64,000 nucleotides of DNA from Pseudobacteriovorax antillogorgiicola (GCF_900177345.1 NZ_FWZT01000002.1:372001-436000); one strand, 5' to 3'. Shown: positions 44,948 to 54,445, numbered from the stretch's first letter. Notes: generated from the letters alone by a model not told the origin. Numbers and translations are program-made.

Positions 44948-45955
44948 CTAGTTCGTTGGCCGCAAGCTAGCTTCTATCTGATCGCTTACAACATTCCAGT
45001 CGACTGTGGAGGTGCTGCTATCTTCGTTAACATAGGTTAAAGATCCACTGCAATTTGAAGTCTCTTTGAGAGTGAATAAATCCTTGTCGCCTTGCTTCAT
45101 GGTGAACGTTTCAGTGCCATCATCATCCCTATGCCACTGATATTCCAACTTTTCAAAGCTGCTGCTATAGTGAATAAAACTACCTTCCCAAAGGTGGCTA
45201 AGTCTACCCCTAAAACGTTGACTTGATTCTCTTGATTCATAGAGCAAAAAGCCGCCAGCGACTTCTACAGTCTTATCATCCGGGGATCTTAAGAAGGGAG
45301 CGGGATCAAAGTATCCCAGCTCTACCTTCTTCTCTTCTAGTAATGCTCTAGATAAATAGGGAGACAAGATATTCAGTTCATTTATTGTATCCCTAGCCCT
45401 GCGCGCTGATAATAGCATGGTATCAAAGAACCGCTGAGAATTTTCGGCTGTTTCTCCATTGATAGAAAAACTTCCCGCTGGGTAAGTTAGCAAAGAATCA
45501 AACATAACAAACTTATCTTCGTCTAGTGATCTCTTTTTACCTGCGGTGCATGACTTTGATTCGTATGTTTTCTCTTGAAACTGAATCTGATCCTCACGAG
45601 AGACGACTCGAATATAAGAAATTTTATCATCTAGATCATCTAAGTTTGCTTGGTCATCTTTGATTATCTTGCAGGCTCCCAGCTCAGTCGAGTACTCACA
45701 TACGTACGCAGTAAGATGTGGAGGGACTTTGATGGAAGAAGCTTTGTTATCACCGACCTTTGATAATTTGGCAAAAGTATACTCGCCAATTTCAAACTCT
45801 TGTGACTCGCCCTCGAAATTTGCATTTGCAAACAAAGCAACGGGTGTAGTGGGAGATTGGCCTTGATCATGATTACTGCCATCATCGCTACCGCCGCCAC
45901 AAGAAACTACAGAGACTACAAACCCCTTTAACAACAACAGATTCAAATGTTTCAT
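44948..45955 (-). CDS. Lipoprotein with a beta/gamma-crystallin-like domain
   Basis: 335 residues, with lipobox VVSC near residue 19 and a Gly/Asp-rich linker. Residues 38-120 look like a beta/gamma-crystallin pair: VALFANANFEGESQEFEIGEY, then GDNKASSIKVPPHLTAYV with the N/D-K-x-S-S calcium motif, then the second DDKISYIRVV. The remaining 200 residues are unrelated to what I know. It is likely surface- or periplasm-exposed and perhaps calcium-stabilised. AAGGTG lies upstream of the ATG. The crystallin call is by pattern. Confidence 0.6.
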   Translation of the reverse strand: MKHLNLLLLKGFVVSVVSCGGGSDDGSNHDQGQSPTTPVALFANANFEGESQEFEIGEYTFAKLSKVGDNKASSIKVPPHLTAYVCEYSTELGACKIIKDDQANLDDLDDKISYIRVVSREDQIQFQEKTYESKSCTAGKKRSLDEDKFVMFDSLLTYPAGSFSINGETAENSQRFFDTMLLSARRARDTINELNILSPYLSRALLEEKKVELGYFDPAPFLRSPDDKTVEVAGGFLLYESRESSQRFRGRLSHLWEGSFIHYSSSFEKLEYQWHRDDDGTETFTMKQGDKDLFTLKETSNCSGSLTYVNEDSSTSTVDWNVVSDQIEASLRPTN

Positions 45956-46702
45956 AGCAATTACACCTTTATGGGGATTAAAACGTGTCGCCTTCTAAAA
46001 GAAGACTTCATCTAGTGATTAGCAAAATGGGTACCATCGAGTGGTTGACTGTTTCAGTCATCTAAGCCTATTAAAATGAAGGAGAACTTAACTTGGTAGT
46101 CCTGTGCTGATTCTTCCTTCGATTTTCAAGACTTAACAGAGAAATGCTCTTTTTATTGAAAGAGGACAGCATACACCGTGTTCTCTGTATCTATTCAGAT
46201 GTCGCGTTCTTCTTCAGCATCTCGTGAATTGAAGCTGATAGCCTACAATGTCTGGTTCTCAGTATGTCCCATAAACTAACTCTTTGCACAAGGGGGTATT
46301 GGGCCACTGTTTCTATAATGAGATTCTTTTACATTTCTCAGTAATCACTCACGATCACTTTAAAAGAGTACTTGTTTTCTAGCATAACTTCCCAGTGCAT
46401 CATTTTTTTAACACGTCGAGTCGTAGAGTCACAAAATTGTGCCTCAAGTACAGGCAGGTGATCGAAGTAGCAATGATTCACGTGCGCTTGATCAAGCTAT
46501 GAAAATGAGCGTAGGGCTGATTTTTTTGCTCTAATGTTAACATTTCCATTAGAACATCCTAATAATAGATATCTTTTTGGATTGCTATCGTTGGCTTTAA
46601 TCAGTGGACTCCCTCGCTAAATCTCTGTTTTAAAAGGTCATGCTTGTGGATCAAGAATTGCTCGTCTTCACTTTGGAATAGAGTTTTGAGCGCGGAGGAG
46701 CA
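45956..46702. other. Long AT-rich intergenic region
   Basis: 747 bases without a credible reading frame between divergent genes. It is AT-rich. An inverted repeat CTAATG (46531-46536) / CATTAG (46547-46552) lies about 150 bases before the DUF1592 gene, a possible operator. I see no tRNA, known riboswitch or mobile element. The region must hold the promoters of both neighbours. Confidence 0.45.
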
Positions 46703-48298
46703 ATGAAAATACTATATGAAACATCAAGATTACTAATAGGCTTGGCCGTAGTTTTTATGATACTTGCCTGTAGTCGAAACCCTTTTAAACCACTTCCTAT
46801 ATCAAAAGGCGAAGCTACCGTAAAGGATCAGGACGAGGGCTTATCAATACCTCAACCTCATGCCCTACGTAAAGCTAGCCGGGAACAGGTTGTTTCTGCA
46901 ATTGAAGAAGTGTTTGGAATGAGGCCAGATCTACAATCTTCAGACGAAGCGAGAATAAGGGGATTGACAAGTCTTGGTACAGGGATTTCAATTTTTTCAA
47001 TTGCATCATCAACTGAACTCCATAACAAGGCGCTAAGTATTACAGCAGAATACACTGGAACACAGAGTTTTCAGTCTCAATGCGACTGTATTAAAAGTCA
47101 GTTTGATGAATGCGCGGTGCGTACGGGCAAACAGGTTGGCGAGAAGCTCTTTAGAAGGCCTTTAACTGAGGTTGAGATGAGTCGCTATAATCAGATCGTT
47201 CGGGATGTCATCGGAAAAGAGAATCAAAATCTTTGCGATGGCATCAGCCAAGGACTTGCCTACTTTTTGCAGTCACCGAAGTTTCTTTACCTTTCACCAT
47301 TAGTTGGAAATGCTAGTTATTCGGTTGCTCAGTTTCTGAGCGTATTTTTGAAAGATAAGGTAATAGACGAAGAAATTTTTGATCTAGCTAGACGCGGAAA
47401 GTTGAGTGACCGCGAATCTATCGATAGTTTTGTTGACAAGCTGATTGCATCGAAGGATTTTGAAGAGAGGTTTAAAAATATCTTTCGGGAGATCTTTGGA
47501 GTTTCGCGACTTGCAAAGCTTGCCGATAGTCAAGCATCGAGCCGAGATCTTATCGTTGCAATGGAGCGAGAAATCGATGATTTCATCAGCCTAAATATGC
47601 TTAATGGCTCGTTCTATGATATTTATCTGGGTGACCAAACAAGAATTACACAACCTCTTGAGGATTTCTACGGTAAAACGATTGCCGGTACATCAGAAGT
47701 TATCTCGTTGCCTAAGAACCAAAATAGGCTTGGTATTGCGACACTTCCTGGTTTCATGAAACTTTTGGCTCATGTAGATAAAACGTCTCCGACTTTAAGA
47801 GGTAGTTTCATATTGGAAAGCTTTATGTGTGAAACCATTCCTCCACCACCGAGTGATGAAGAGGTGGTTCTCCCTGAAGGGGACGAATTTAATACTATGA
47901 GAGATCGCCTTGAAGTTCATGGGACCCAGGAAGCATGTGCAATATGCCACAAGAAAATGGATCCAATCGGTTTGGCGTTTGAAGTTTTTGATCAGGAGGG
48001 AAGGTTTAGGAATCAAGAAAACGGATTTCCTATTATAACAAAAGATAGCTTTGATGATGTTAGCTTCGACGGGCCAGCAGATTTGATGAAGGAGCTATCC
48101 AAAAAGCCGGAATCAAGATCTTGTTTGGTTAAAAAGATGCTTGCGATAGCAACAGGACTAGAGCCTGATTCCAACTCCGATGAATGGATCAAGGCACTGA
48201 CAAAAAAATCAGAGAAATCATCCTATACTTTGAAAGACCTCATTAGCGAAATCGCAAAAGAGATTGCCAACAAAATCAATGAGGAGCAAAAATCATGA
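46703..48298 (+). CDS. DUF1592/DUF1588/DUF1585 secreted lipoprotein with one CxxCH motif
   Basis: 531 residues with lipobox ILAC near residue 23. The layout is that of the planctomycete-type DUF1592 (TEVEMSRYNQIV, FLQSPKFLYL), DUF1588 (LAHVDKTSPTLRGSFILESF, then ACAICHKKMDPIGLAFEVFD) and DUF1585 (RSCLVKKMLAIATG) proteins. CAICH is a canonical heme c site, so it may bind heme in the envelope; the ccm genes at 40 kb would mature it. These proteins usually pair with a DUF1552 protein, as here (4-base overlap). GGAGGAG precedes the ATG. Biochemical role unknown. Confidence 0.85.
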   Translation: MKILYETSRLLIGLAVVFMILACSRNPFKPLPISKGEATVKDQDEGLSIPQPHALRKASREQVVSAIEEVFGMRPDLQSSDEARIRGLTSLGTGISIFSIASSTELHNKALSITAEYTGTQSFQSQCDCIKSQFDECAVRTGKQVGEKLFRRPLTEVEMSRYNQIVRDVIGKENQNLCDGISQGLAYFLQSPKFLYLSPLVGNASYSVAQFLSVFLKDKVIDEEIFDLARRGKLSDRESIDSFVDKLIASKDFEERFKNIFREIFGVSRLAKLADSQASSRDLIVAMEREIDDFISLNMLNGSFYDIYLGDQTRITQPLEDFYGKTIAGTSEVISLPKNQNRLGIATLPGFMKLLAHVDKTSPTLRGSFILESFMCETIPPPPSDEEVVLPEGDEFNTMRDRLEVHGTQEACAICHKKMDPIGLAFEVFDQEGRFRNQENGFPIITKDSFDDVSFDGPADLMKELSKKPESRSCLVKKMLAIATGLEPDSNSDEWIKALTKKSEKSSYTLKDLISEIAKEIANKINEEQKS

Positions 48299-49596
48299 TC
48301 CTAAAAGATCTTACTAGACGCAGGTTTCTGGCTGGTACAACGAAGATGGGGGTGCAATTGACCGTTGCCCTACCATTGCTAGACATACTGTTGAATAACG
48401 ATGGAGATGCGTTGGCTAATGGAGCTAATCTACCGTATAACTTCATCTTGTGGTTCTGGGGCAATGGTATTATACCCGAAGACTTTTTCCCGCAGCAGGC
48501 AGGAGCACAGTTTCAGCTTTCCCCAAACCTTATGCCATTCGCTGCAAACCAGGAGTACTTGACAGTTCTATCTGGTATTAATGGTCGCTCGGGAAATGGA
48601 ACCCATGAGTCAGGAATCTACGCGGCCCTATCTGGTTCAGAGTTTAGTGGCCGCTCACCACATCCAAACAATACTATTGATCAGGCTATTGCGGATCATA
48701 TTGGGGGAAACTCACTTCAGAAGAGCATTCAGTTAGGGGTATCGCAGCAACATTATTTCGAGAATATTCAAATTTTCAATAATATTTCCTACCGGAACCA
48801 AGCGCCGATTCAGCCCATTTTTGATCAACAACAGGTTTTCGCAAACCTCTTCCAAGGAATAAATAAAACGGAAGAAGAGAAGAAGGCACTTATAGTTCAG
48901 AGTGAGCTATCGCTCGGAGTTATTGATGCTGTAAAAGAAGATGCCAAGCAGTTGAAGAAAATATTAGGAATGTCAGACCAAAAGAGAGTTGACGCTCACT
49001 TAGAAAATATTTTCGAGATTGAATCGAAACTGAAGAAGCAAGCTAATGGTGAATTTGGGGAATGTGAAATTGATCCTCAAATGGATCTTACTGGTGAGAC
49101 CCTCAAAGGTAAGAATGACATCATGGCGAAACTTGCGACTCTGGCTCTTTCCTGTGGCACAAGTAAAGTGATCTCATTTCAGTTTAGTGGAGGGGCGACG
49201 AATACGGTGTTTCCTGGAATAGCAGGAGATCATCACTCGACAACCCATAACCCTAATGCCCAAGGGACAGTTTCTCAAATGACTACAGCAGTCATGGAGC
49301 ACCTTAATACGCTTGCCACGGAGCTACGAAGCCAGGCTATGGGTGATGGCAACTTGCTCGACAGCACCTGTATCTATGCTACATCCGAGATGAGCCATGC
49401 TTTGAGACACTCCACGAGAGATTTTCCTATTCTATTGATAGGGAAGGCGGGCAACAAACTAAAAGGTAATTTTCACTATCAAGGTCAAAATCAGAGTACT
49501 GATAATGTTCTTGCAACGATCGCTAAGTTGTTTGAAATGGAATCTAGCCAACTGAATCTCAGAGATACGCAATCTATCGATGATGTTTTAGTATAG
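48295..49596 (+). CDS. DUF1552 twin-arginine-exported protein
   Basis: 433 residues with an N-terminal Tat-like signal (LTRRRFLAG, hydrophobic core MGVQLTVALPLLDILL). The DUF1552 signatures are FILWFWGNGIIPEDFFP, ISGINGR-like LTVLSGINGRSGNGTHE, HHSTTHNP and CIYATSEMSHALRHS. It is translated with the DUF1592 gene (ATGA overlap). This pair is frequent in Myxococcota, Planctomycetes and Bdellovibrionota; the alkaline-phosphatase-like fold suggested for DUF1552-type proteins has no proven substrate. Confidence 0.88.
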   Translation: MILKDLTRRRFLAGTTKMGVQLTVALPLLDILLNNDGDALANGANLPYNFILWFWGNGIIPEDFFPQQAGAQFQLSPNLMPFAANQEYLTVLSGINGRSGNGTHESGIYAALSGSEFSGRSPHPNNTIDQAIADHIGGNSLQKSIQLGVSQQHYFENIQIFNNISYRNQAPIQPIFDQQQVFANLFQGINKTEEEKKALIVQSELSLGVIDAVKEDAKQLKKILGMSDQKRVDAHLENIFEIESKLKKQANGEFGECEIDPQMDLTGETLKGKNDIMAKLATLALSCGTSKVISFQFSGGATNTVFPGIAGDHHSTTHNPNAQGTVSQMTTAVMEHLNTLATELRSQAMGDGNLLDSTCIYATSEMSHALRHSTRDFPILLIGKAGNKLKGNFHYQGQNQSTDNVLATIAKLFEMESSQLNLRDTQSIDDVLV

Positions 49597-49635
49597 ACCG
49601 GAATCCAATAACGAGTATTCTTGCAACCATTTTGG

Positions 49636-49666
49636 AAAAACAGCACCCTTTTGACTGAGGGTGTTG
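49636..49666 (-). terminator. Rho-independent terminator of the NUDIX gene
   Basis: Stem CAGCACCCT/AGGGTGTTG (9 pairs including one G-U) with an 8-base loop; on the minus strand it is followed by TTTTT. It lies 16 bases past the NUDIX stop and could also stop the plus-strand DUF1552 transcript. Confidence 0.8.
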
Positions 49667-49681
49667 ATCCTTCGCCTCCCC

Positions 49682-50098
49682 CTAAAGAAGATCTTTCACC
49701 ACTCGTTGTATCGTTCTATGATAGCTCAAAGCTTCATCTAGTTCACTAAGGGGAAGCCAGACACCCCCCCTGTGGTAGCTAGCATCGTCGACAGTTCGGG
49801 CTTTGGTTGATTGGAGATAGCCCCGAAAGAACCTTGTTTGACAAGTATAGATCTGATCGTTCCACTTAAAATCGTAATTTTCTACCTTCTCAGATTCCAC
49901 GTCGATTTCTATGTTATAGCCGGTTTCCTCTAGGGTCTCACGAATGGCTGCTTGAGAAGGGGTTTCACCTGCCTCAATCTTTCCGCCAGGAATAAAAAAG
50001 TAGTTTTTTCCACTATATGGGTCCTCCCCCGTGAAGCCTAGGATAGCATTATTATGGACTACGACGACGCTAGTTCGGATTCTATTTATGGCTACCAT
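49682..50098 (-). CDS. NUDIX hydrolase
   Basis: 138 residues from the ATG at 50098, which follows AGGAGA; the frame is open to 50233, adding a basic 45-residue extension unlike the family. The NUDIX box reads GKIEAGETPSQAAIRETLEETG, with the conserved Gly, Glu, Arg, Glu-Glu and Gly in place; the fold hydrolyses nucleoside diphosphates linked to other groups. Substrate is not predictable. It stands alone and has its own terminator. Confidence 0.85.
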   Translation of the reverse strand: MVAINRIRTSVVVVHNNAILGFTGEDPYSGKNYFFIPGGKIEAGETPSQAAIRETLEETGYNIEIDVESEKVENYDFKWNDQIYTCQTRFFRGYLQSTKARTVDDASYHRGGVWLPLSELDEALSYHRTIQRVVKDLL

Positions 50099-50342
50099 AA
50101 GTAATATTTCTCCTAGCTTAGTCACGGGAAACACTCCCATGTTTCTTGATCGCGAGTAAGATTTATAAAAAGAAGTCGCATACTTACATCTAGGCGTTCG
50201 AATAATAGTCACCTTTAACGCCTGGTAACTCATAGAGTAATCGTAGTAGTGTTAATAATCTAGTATCAAAAGACGAAAAGCAACAAGACCAATCGAAATT
50301 ATAGCGAGCATGCAATAAGTAACTATTTAGAGGGACCGCATT

Positions 50343-50939
50343 ATGAAACGATCGTTCATTCTTTCAAACTTGATCCTAGGTTTGATCTGCTCCTGTGGAG
50401 AAAATCAATTTCAAAGTGGCGGAAGTAACAAGGAAGCTAGTAAAGGGTCCAACTTAGAGGCCAAGCTTCCCGAAAACGGTGGGACGTCACCAGACTCAAT
50501 TCCCGCTGGTCCTGACTCAGTGATAGACTTGCCTCAAGAGGAGGTAAGGCAAGTGGAAGAGGTGAATCTTCCGATTCAAAATTCCGAATGCTCGGCTGCA
50601 GAGGGAGATGAGTACACCCAAAGTTTCAATGATAATAACGGGAACCCAGTTTTTAACGTGAGTAAGTATGAGAATATACTAGTCAATGGCAACGAGAACG
50701 AAGTGACAATCAACCTTAACTCAGCAGCGCAGATCAATAAGGTTTGTCTTTGGGTCAATGGTAATGATAACAATGTGACTGTTAATGTAACAGGGAATGT
50801 GAAAGAGCTTTATCTAGGGCTTAATGGCAATAATGGAGATTCAGTCATTCAGCTCCTACAAACTGGGGTAGTCAACCAGCTGTATCACTTCGTAGATGGT
50901 GTGCAAACGAAACCACGAGTGATCAAACCTAGCATATAG
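50343..50939 (+). CDS. Lipoprotein with NGN-repeat beta-helix-like domain
   Basis: 198 residues with a lipoprotein signal (LGLICSCGEN). After a disordered linker come three short repeats with NGNENEVTINL, NGNDNNVTVNV and NGNNGDSVIQL, similar to DUF3060-type repeats that form a small parallel beta-helix. Two cysteines (NSEC and KVCLW) may form a disulfide. AGAGGG precedes the ATG. Surface or periplasmic adhesion is conceivable but not shown. Confidence 0.6.
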   Translation: MKRSFILSNLILGLICSCGENQFQSGGSNKEASKGSNLEAKLPENGGTSPDSIPAGPDSVIDLPQEEVRQVEEVNLPIQNSECSAAEGDEYTQSFNDNNGNPVFNVSKYENILVNGNENEVTINLNSAAQINKVCLWVNGNDNNVTVNVTGNVKELYLGLNGNNGDSVIQLLQTGVVNQLYHFVDGVQTKPRVIKPSI

Positions 50940-50950
50940 GAATGCTCTTT

Positions 50951-50985
50951 AAAGGAGTTGCCAGTATCATATCGGCAACTCCTTT
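50951..50985 (+). terminator. Strong hairpin downstream of the NGN lipoprotein gene
   Basis: Perfect 12-bp inverted repeat AAAGGAGTTGCC/GGCAACTCCTTT with an 11-base loop, 11 bases past the stop. Only three T close the stem, so termination could be weak or factor-assisted. Confidence 0.6.
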
Positions 50986-51016
50986 GATGTAATGTCTTTA
51001 AGCTTCCCCTAAATCG

Positions 51017-51145
51017 AGTGCCTAGTCGATTTGAAGCCTCGCGTTGTTGACCTCGTCACTCGCTTATCACCGTAGCCAGCACGTACTGTCTCATTGCTCG
51101 CTCCTTGTTGCCTAGCCAAAAGAATTCAACTTGGCTAGGCACTAG
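51017..51145. repeat. Dispersed intergenic element, copy 2
   Basis: 129 bases matching 24206-24338. Here the ends are a perfect inverted repeat: GTGCCTAG at 51018-51025 pairs with CTAGGCAC at 51135-51142. The right part also folds on itself: GCCTAGCCAA/TTGGCTAGGC with an 11-base loop. No reading frame. It lies in the AT-richer accessory stretch, between two lipoprotein genes. Confidence 0.75.
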
Positions 51146-51472
51146 TATCCAAGACAGAACGCGAAGCATCCGTCAATCCTTTGATATTTTTCAATTAACA
51201 CAAGTACGCCGATCGCTAACCATGGTTGATGCCATTGCCGAAACACGTTGTAATTAATAGCAATCCAGCGCTAACTGCGGCAAATTACTAGAAATCGATA
51301 TCTGGGATGTTAAAGATCTAGATCAGTCTCTATGTAAGATATTTTTTTAAAAATACCAAAACCTTCGTGTTTACAACAATATATATCGCAGCCTGAAAAT
51401 CAGAATTATTGGCTTAAGAGTTGCATTTTTGTTTTTGCAGATTATCGATGGACGTAGCAAAGGAGCACAGGC
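51146..51472. other. AT-rich noncoding stretch
   Basis: 327 bases with no credible gene. It presumably holds the promoter of the coiled-coil lipoprotein; T-rich tracts near 51350 and 51428 are the only visible structure. I see nothing else in it. Confidence 0.4.
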
Positions 51473-52123
51473 ATGAAAGCAGGAAGTCTACTTGTTATTT
51501 TTTTATGTATCACTACAATGATGGGCTGTAAGAGAAGTCAGTCAAACCAAAATAGGCCCCTAGATACTACGGTCACTGATGAGAATCCTACGGATGCAGC
51601 TCAAGGTGAGGGCGACATATCCAAACTTGAGCAACGCCTAGAAGCTGCATTAGAAGCCAATGAAGCGATGAAAGCCAAAGTAGATTCCCTTCAAAATGAT
51701 CTTCTCTCCGACGAGAAAGATCTTGAAGAATCGCTAGGTAAACTAAAAGAAGAGTTAGCTGAAAGCCAAAAGGAAATCGACGAGAAATCCGATGCCATAG
51801 ATAAGATCGAAGATGAAAATAAGATCTTACAGGCTAATATTGACAACCTTAAGAACGAACTTGAGGAACCGAAGGAAGATAGTTCTAGTAATGATGCGGA
51901 GCCCAATGGCTGTACTATTGGTGATAAAAAGTATGATGCGGGCGCAAGAATTTCCTACAACGGAGAAATATTCCGCTGTTTTAGCCCAAATTTTCGATTT
52001 GTAGGGAAAGAAGGAGAAAATTGTTCTGCAAATGAGGAGACTTTTACTCCAGGGGAGATTGCCTTACTGAATGGTGACACTCTCTTAATATGCTTAGCAG
52101 GAAACTTCTATTCAGTGGAATAG
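51473..52123 (+). CDS. Coiled-coil lipoprotein with two similar C-terminal cysteine units
   Basis: 216 residues. The lipobox is TMMGC near residue 19. Residues 45-135 form a coiled coil (LEQRLEAALEANEAMKAKV, then ELAESQKEIDEKSDAIDKI). The last 75 residues hold two related units: CTIGDKKYDAGARISYNGEI with FRCFSPNFRFV, and CSANEETFTPGEIALLNGDT with LICLAGNFYSV. Each has two cysteines, probably a disulfide. The plan resembles Lpp-like or spacer lipoproteins. AAAGGAG is 8 bases before the ATG. Confidence 0.6.
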   Translation: MKAGSLLVIFLCITTMMGCKRSQSNQNRPLDTTVTDENPTDAAQGEGDISKLEQRLEAALEANEAMKAKVDSLQNDLLSDEKDLEESLGKLKEELAESQKEIDEKSDAIDKIEDENKILQANIDNLKNELEEPKEDSSSNDAEPNGCTIGDKKYDAGARISYNGEIFRCFSPNFRFVGKEGENCSANEETFTPGEIALLNGDTLLICLAGNFYSVE

Positions 52124-52164
52124 AGCTGGCTCAGGTTGCATGACTCTAGGTACGTAAGAAAAAC

Positions 52165-52563
52165 CTATCCTTCGGCTAGAAAGCTTTCTATGATACCTCT
52201 GAGCTTTCCTGAGCCGATTGGCTTTGTAAGGTATGAGTCTGCCCCTAAGGAGCTGGCTATCTCACCAATATTCTTCGATGCAGCAGCCGTTAAAAGAACA
52301 ACTTTTAAGTTCCTATTGGGATCAGATTGGGCTCTTAAATCTCTTATTACATAGAATCCATTGGTCTCATTGGCACCAAGATTGAGATCAATAAAGCAGA
52401 CCTTAATATCAGGGTTCTCTTTCACTAAACTCAGAGCTTTTTGCGCATTTTTTGCGCGATAGGCTGTATACCCCCACTTCTCTACGTGCCTTGACATCAT
52501 CTCTAAGACGGGGAGAGAATCATCGAGAAATAGAATTCCCGCCGTTTTGTTATGCTTGTTCAC
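52165..52563 (-). CDS. Single-domain response regulator
   Basis: 132 residues from a GTG at 52563 preceded by GGTGGG; the frame is open 34 codons further upstream without family resemblance. Receiver hallmarks: acid pair in LFLDDS, phospho-acceptor aspartate in VCFIDLNLG, threonine in LLTAAAS and lysine in LTKPIG. No output domain follows, so it is a CheY-like relay or a diffusible regulator. No histidine kinase is in the window. It is convergent with the coiled-coil lipoprotein. Confidence 0.83.
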   Translation of the reverse strand: MNKHNKTAGILFLDDSLPVLEMMSRHVEKWGYTAYRAKNAQKALSLVKENPDIKVCFIDLNLGANETNGFYVIRDLRAQSDPNRNLKVVLLTAAASKNIGEIASSLGADSYLTKPIGSGKLRGIIESFLAEG

Positions 52564-52795
52564 AGTTGCCCACCAGCTAGTATTTTGTTCAGATATGATT
52601 TTATGCCTTGAAAAATATTTAGCAAGTAGACACTTTCTGGGTTGGTTCGCACTGTTTGGGGACAAGCCTGTCTGACGATGAAGAGCAACGAAAGGCCAGG
52701 AACAATAGGAAGAAAACTGTTGTTATTTCCACCAATTCAAGTGCAGAAACGATAATTTCAAATTTTTTGCAATCTTTTGCAAGACGGAAAGCGCT

Positions 52796-53065
52796 ATGGA
52801 TTGGAAAGTGTTTCTCACGACATTCGGAGCAATTTTCATCGCCGAGCTTGGCGACAAAACTCAATTTGCTGCCATTGCAGCATCAGCAGGATCAAGCAGT
52901 AAACTATCTGTTCTTCTTGGCGTTGTCTTGGGTCTAGCCCTTGCGGGAACTCTAGGAGTCATTGCTGGCTCATTGCTAGGAGAGTTTATCAAGCCTTCCG
53001 TTATGAAGTGGCTTTCAGGTAGCTTATTTATTGTTGTTGGAGTGTGGATTTTACTGACGTCGTGA
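52796..53065 (+). CDS. GDT1/TMEM165-family (UPF0016) half-length transporter
   Basis: 89 residues with three membrane helices and the family motif ELGDKTQFAA near residue 17. Full-length GDT1 proteins have two such units; bacterial half-length forms exist and would work as a dimer. The family exports Mn2+ or Ca2+/H+ across membranes. The gene is convergent with the HD-GYP gene (11 bases). The absence of a second unit nearby means a homodimer or a partner elsewhere. Confidence 0.82.
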   Translation: MDWKVFLTTFGAIFIAELGDKTQFAAIAASAGSSSKLSVLLGVVLGLALAGTLGVIAGSLLGEFIKPSVMKWLSGSLFIVVGVWILLTS

Positions 53066-53076
53066 GAGCCAAAAAT

Positions 53077-54258
53077 TTAGCTCGATTTCCTGGATTTCTG
53101 AGCCTTATCTTTTTTCTTTTTCTCATCCATATCGATGATTTTGCTTTTGTCCTCAATTCGCTTTTCTAGGAGATCGTAGAACTTTAGGGATCGTTGGACA
53201 TTGTTTTCGAACATCCCCCAGATTATTGGATCGTAAGACTGTTCTGAAGCTTTCTGCATGATTGAAAGAGCTTTCTCTTGGGAAAAGGCTTCTTTGTAGA
53301 CTCGTTTCATGAGAAGGGCGGAATAAACGTCGGCAATCGTCACAATTCGAGCATATTCATGGATGCCATGATCATGCTCTTCAAGGCGACCATGCTTGTC
53401 GCATGGGTAGCCACCGCCTTTGAATTTTTCGTGATGTTCGTGGGCGACCCGAGCGACATCCTGTTCGATGGGAGCCCCTTGGTCAATTGCCTTCAGTAAC
53501 TCCTCGTAGCCCAGAGTCGTATGAGTCTTCATAATTTCAAATTCTTCTGGGGTAAAAGAGCCTGGCTTGTTTAGGATATAGCAAGGTACACAGGTTTTTC
53601 CCACGTCATGATACAGTCCTCCTAGGGCGACCTTTTCAGAAATCTCTTTCGGTTTTTTCAGAAGCTTTTGAGCAATGACACCAGCGATCATGGCCACTGA
53701 TGCTGAGTGATCGTACAAGGTCGGATCAGCGAGAACCATGCGACTTAAGGTACCAATGGCAATCTCAGATTCCATGAGGTTATCAATCACCTGGCTAGCA
53801 GTTTCCTTGGCAAAGGTCGCTACCTTTTGATCGATACCACCTTTGACAACCATTTGGCTGGCGGCAGAGAGGTTACTAAACAGCTTGAGGGTGTCAGGGT
53901 CGAGATGTGGGTCTTTTTGCAGAAGGTTATGAATTTTTTTGTTTCTGACATTGTTTATGATGCCATTGAAGTGAGGCATGTCCTTCGTTTCGAGACATAT
54001 ATCTAGATCATCGTACTCTTTATTTCGCGATTTTATGATGTTGTTGACCAACTCATGGGAGAATTCTCTCTGGGTGATATATTCGATCATGGTGTTGCCA
54101 ACGCGGAAATAGATACTGAAGTCAATGTGCTTCACTTCGAATAGGTAGTGGAAAAGCTCAAGGCTGATGATGGTGAAGCGATGCTGGTCTTCCGGTGCTA
54201 CCTCGAAAATATGACAACGGCGACGGGTCGCTTCTGATATTTTGTAATGTTTTCCCAT
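53077..54258 (-). CDS. HD-GYP domain cyclic-di-GMP phosphodiesterase
   Basis: 393 residues. N-terminal 150 residues are an uncharacterised sensory region. The HD-GYP domain has HDVGKTCVP, the helix histidines MKTHTTLGYE and the HHEKFKGGGYP motif, 66 residues apart as in the canonical fold. Such proteins hydrolyse cyclic-di-GMP to GMP. The C-terminus is Lys/Ser-rich. It stands alone; a second, larger HD-GYP protein is at 60 kb. The substitution K-F-K before GGGYP is mild. Confidence 0.87.
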   Translation of the reverse strand: MGKHYKISEATRRRCHIFEVAPEDQHRFTIISLELFHYLFEVKHIDFSIYFRVGNTMIEYITQREFSHELVNNIIKSRNKEYDDLDICLETKDMPHFNGIINNVRNKKIHNLLQKDPHLDPDTLKLFSNLSAASQMVVKGGIDQKVATFAKETASQVIDNLMESEIAIGTLSRMVLADPTLYDHSASVAMIAGVIAQKLLKKPKEISEKVALGGLYHDVGKTCVPCYILNKPGSFTPEEFEIMKTHTTLGYEELLKAIDQGAPIEQDVARVAHEHHEKFKGGGYPCDKHGRLEEHDHGIHEYARIVTIADVYSALLMKRVYKEAFSQEKALSIMQKASEQSYDPIIWGMFENNVQRSLKFYDLLEKRIEDKSKIIDMDEKKKKDKAQKSRKSS

Positions 54259-54367
54259 GGAAACCCTATTGAACTTTTTAGCCCCTTAGGAACAGAATCG
54301 GTGACATCTTAAATTCATTTAGCAGTTTCCCTAGGTCGTAATTTAAAGGTATTAATTATGAAGACTT

Positions 54368-54401
54368 AAAAATGGGCCGACTCTTGTTGAAGAGCGGCCC
54401 A
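54368..54401 (-). terminator. Rho-independent terminator
   Basis: TGGGCCG/CGGCCCA stem with an inner TCTT-AAGA pairing; on the minus strand it runs into TTTTT. It lies 45 bases past the end of the proline/glutamate lipoprotein gene. Confidence 0.85.
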
Positions 54402-54445
54402 ATAGGAATGTTCAGCATGTCATGGCTTATAAAGAACTCTGAGTA

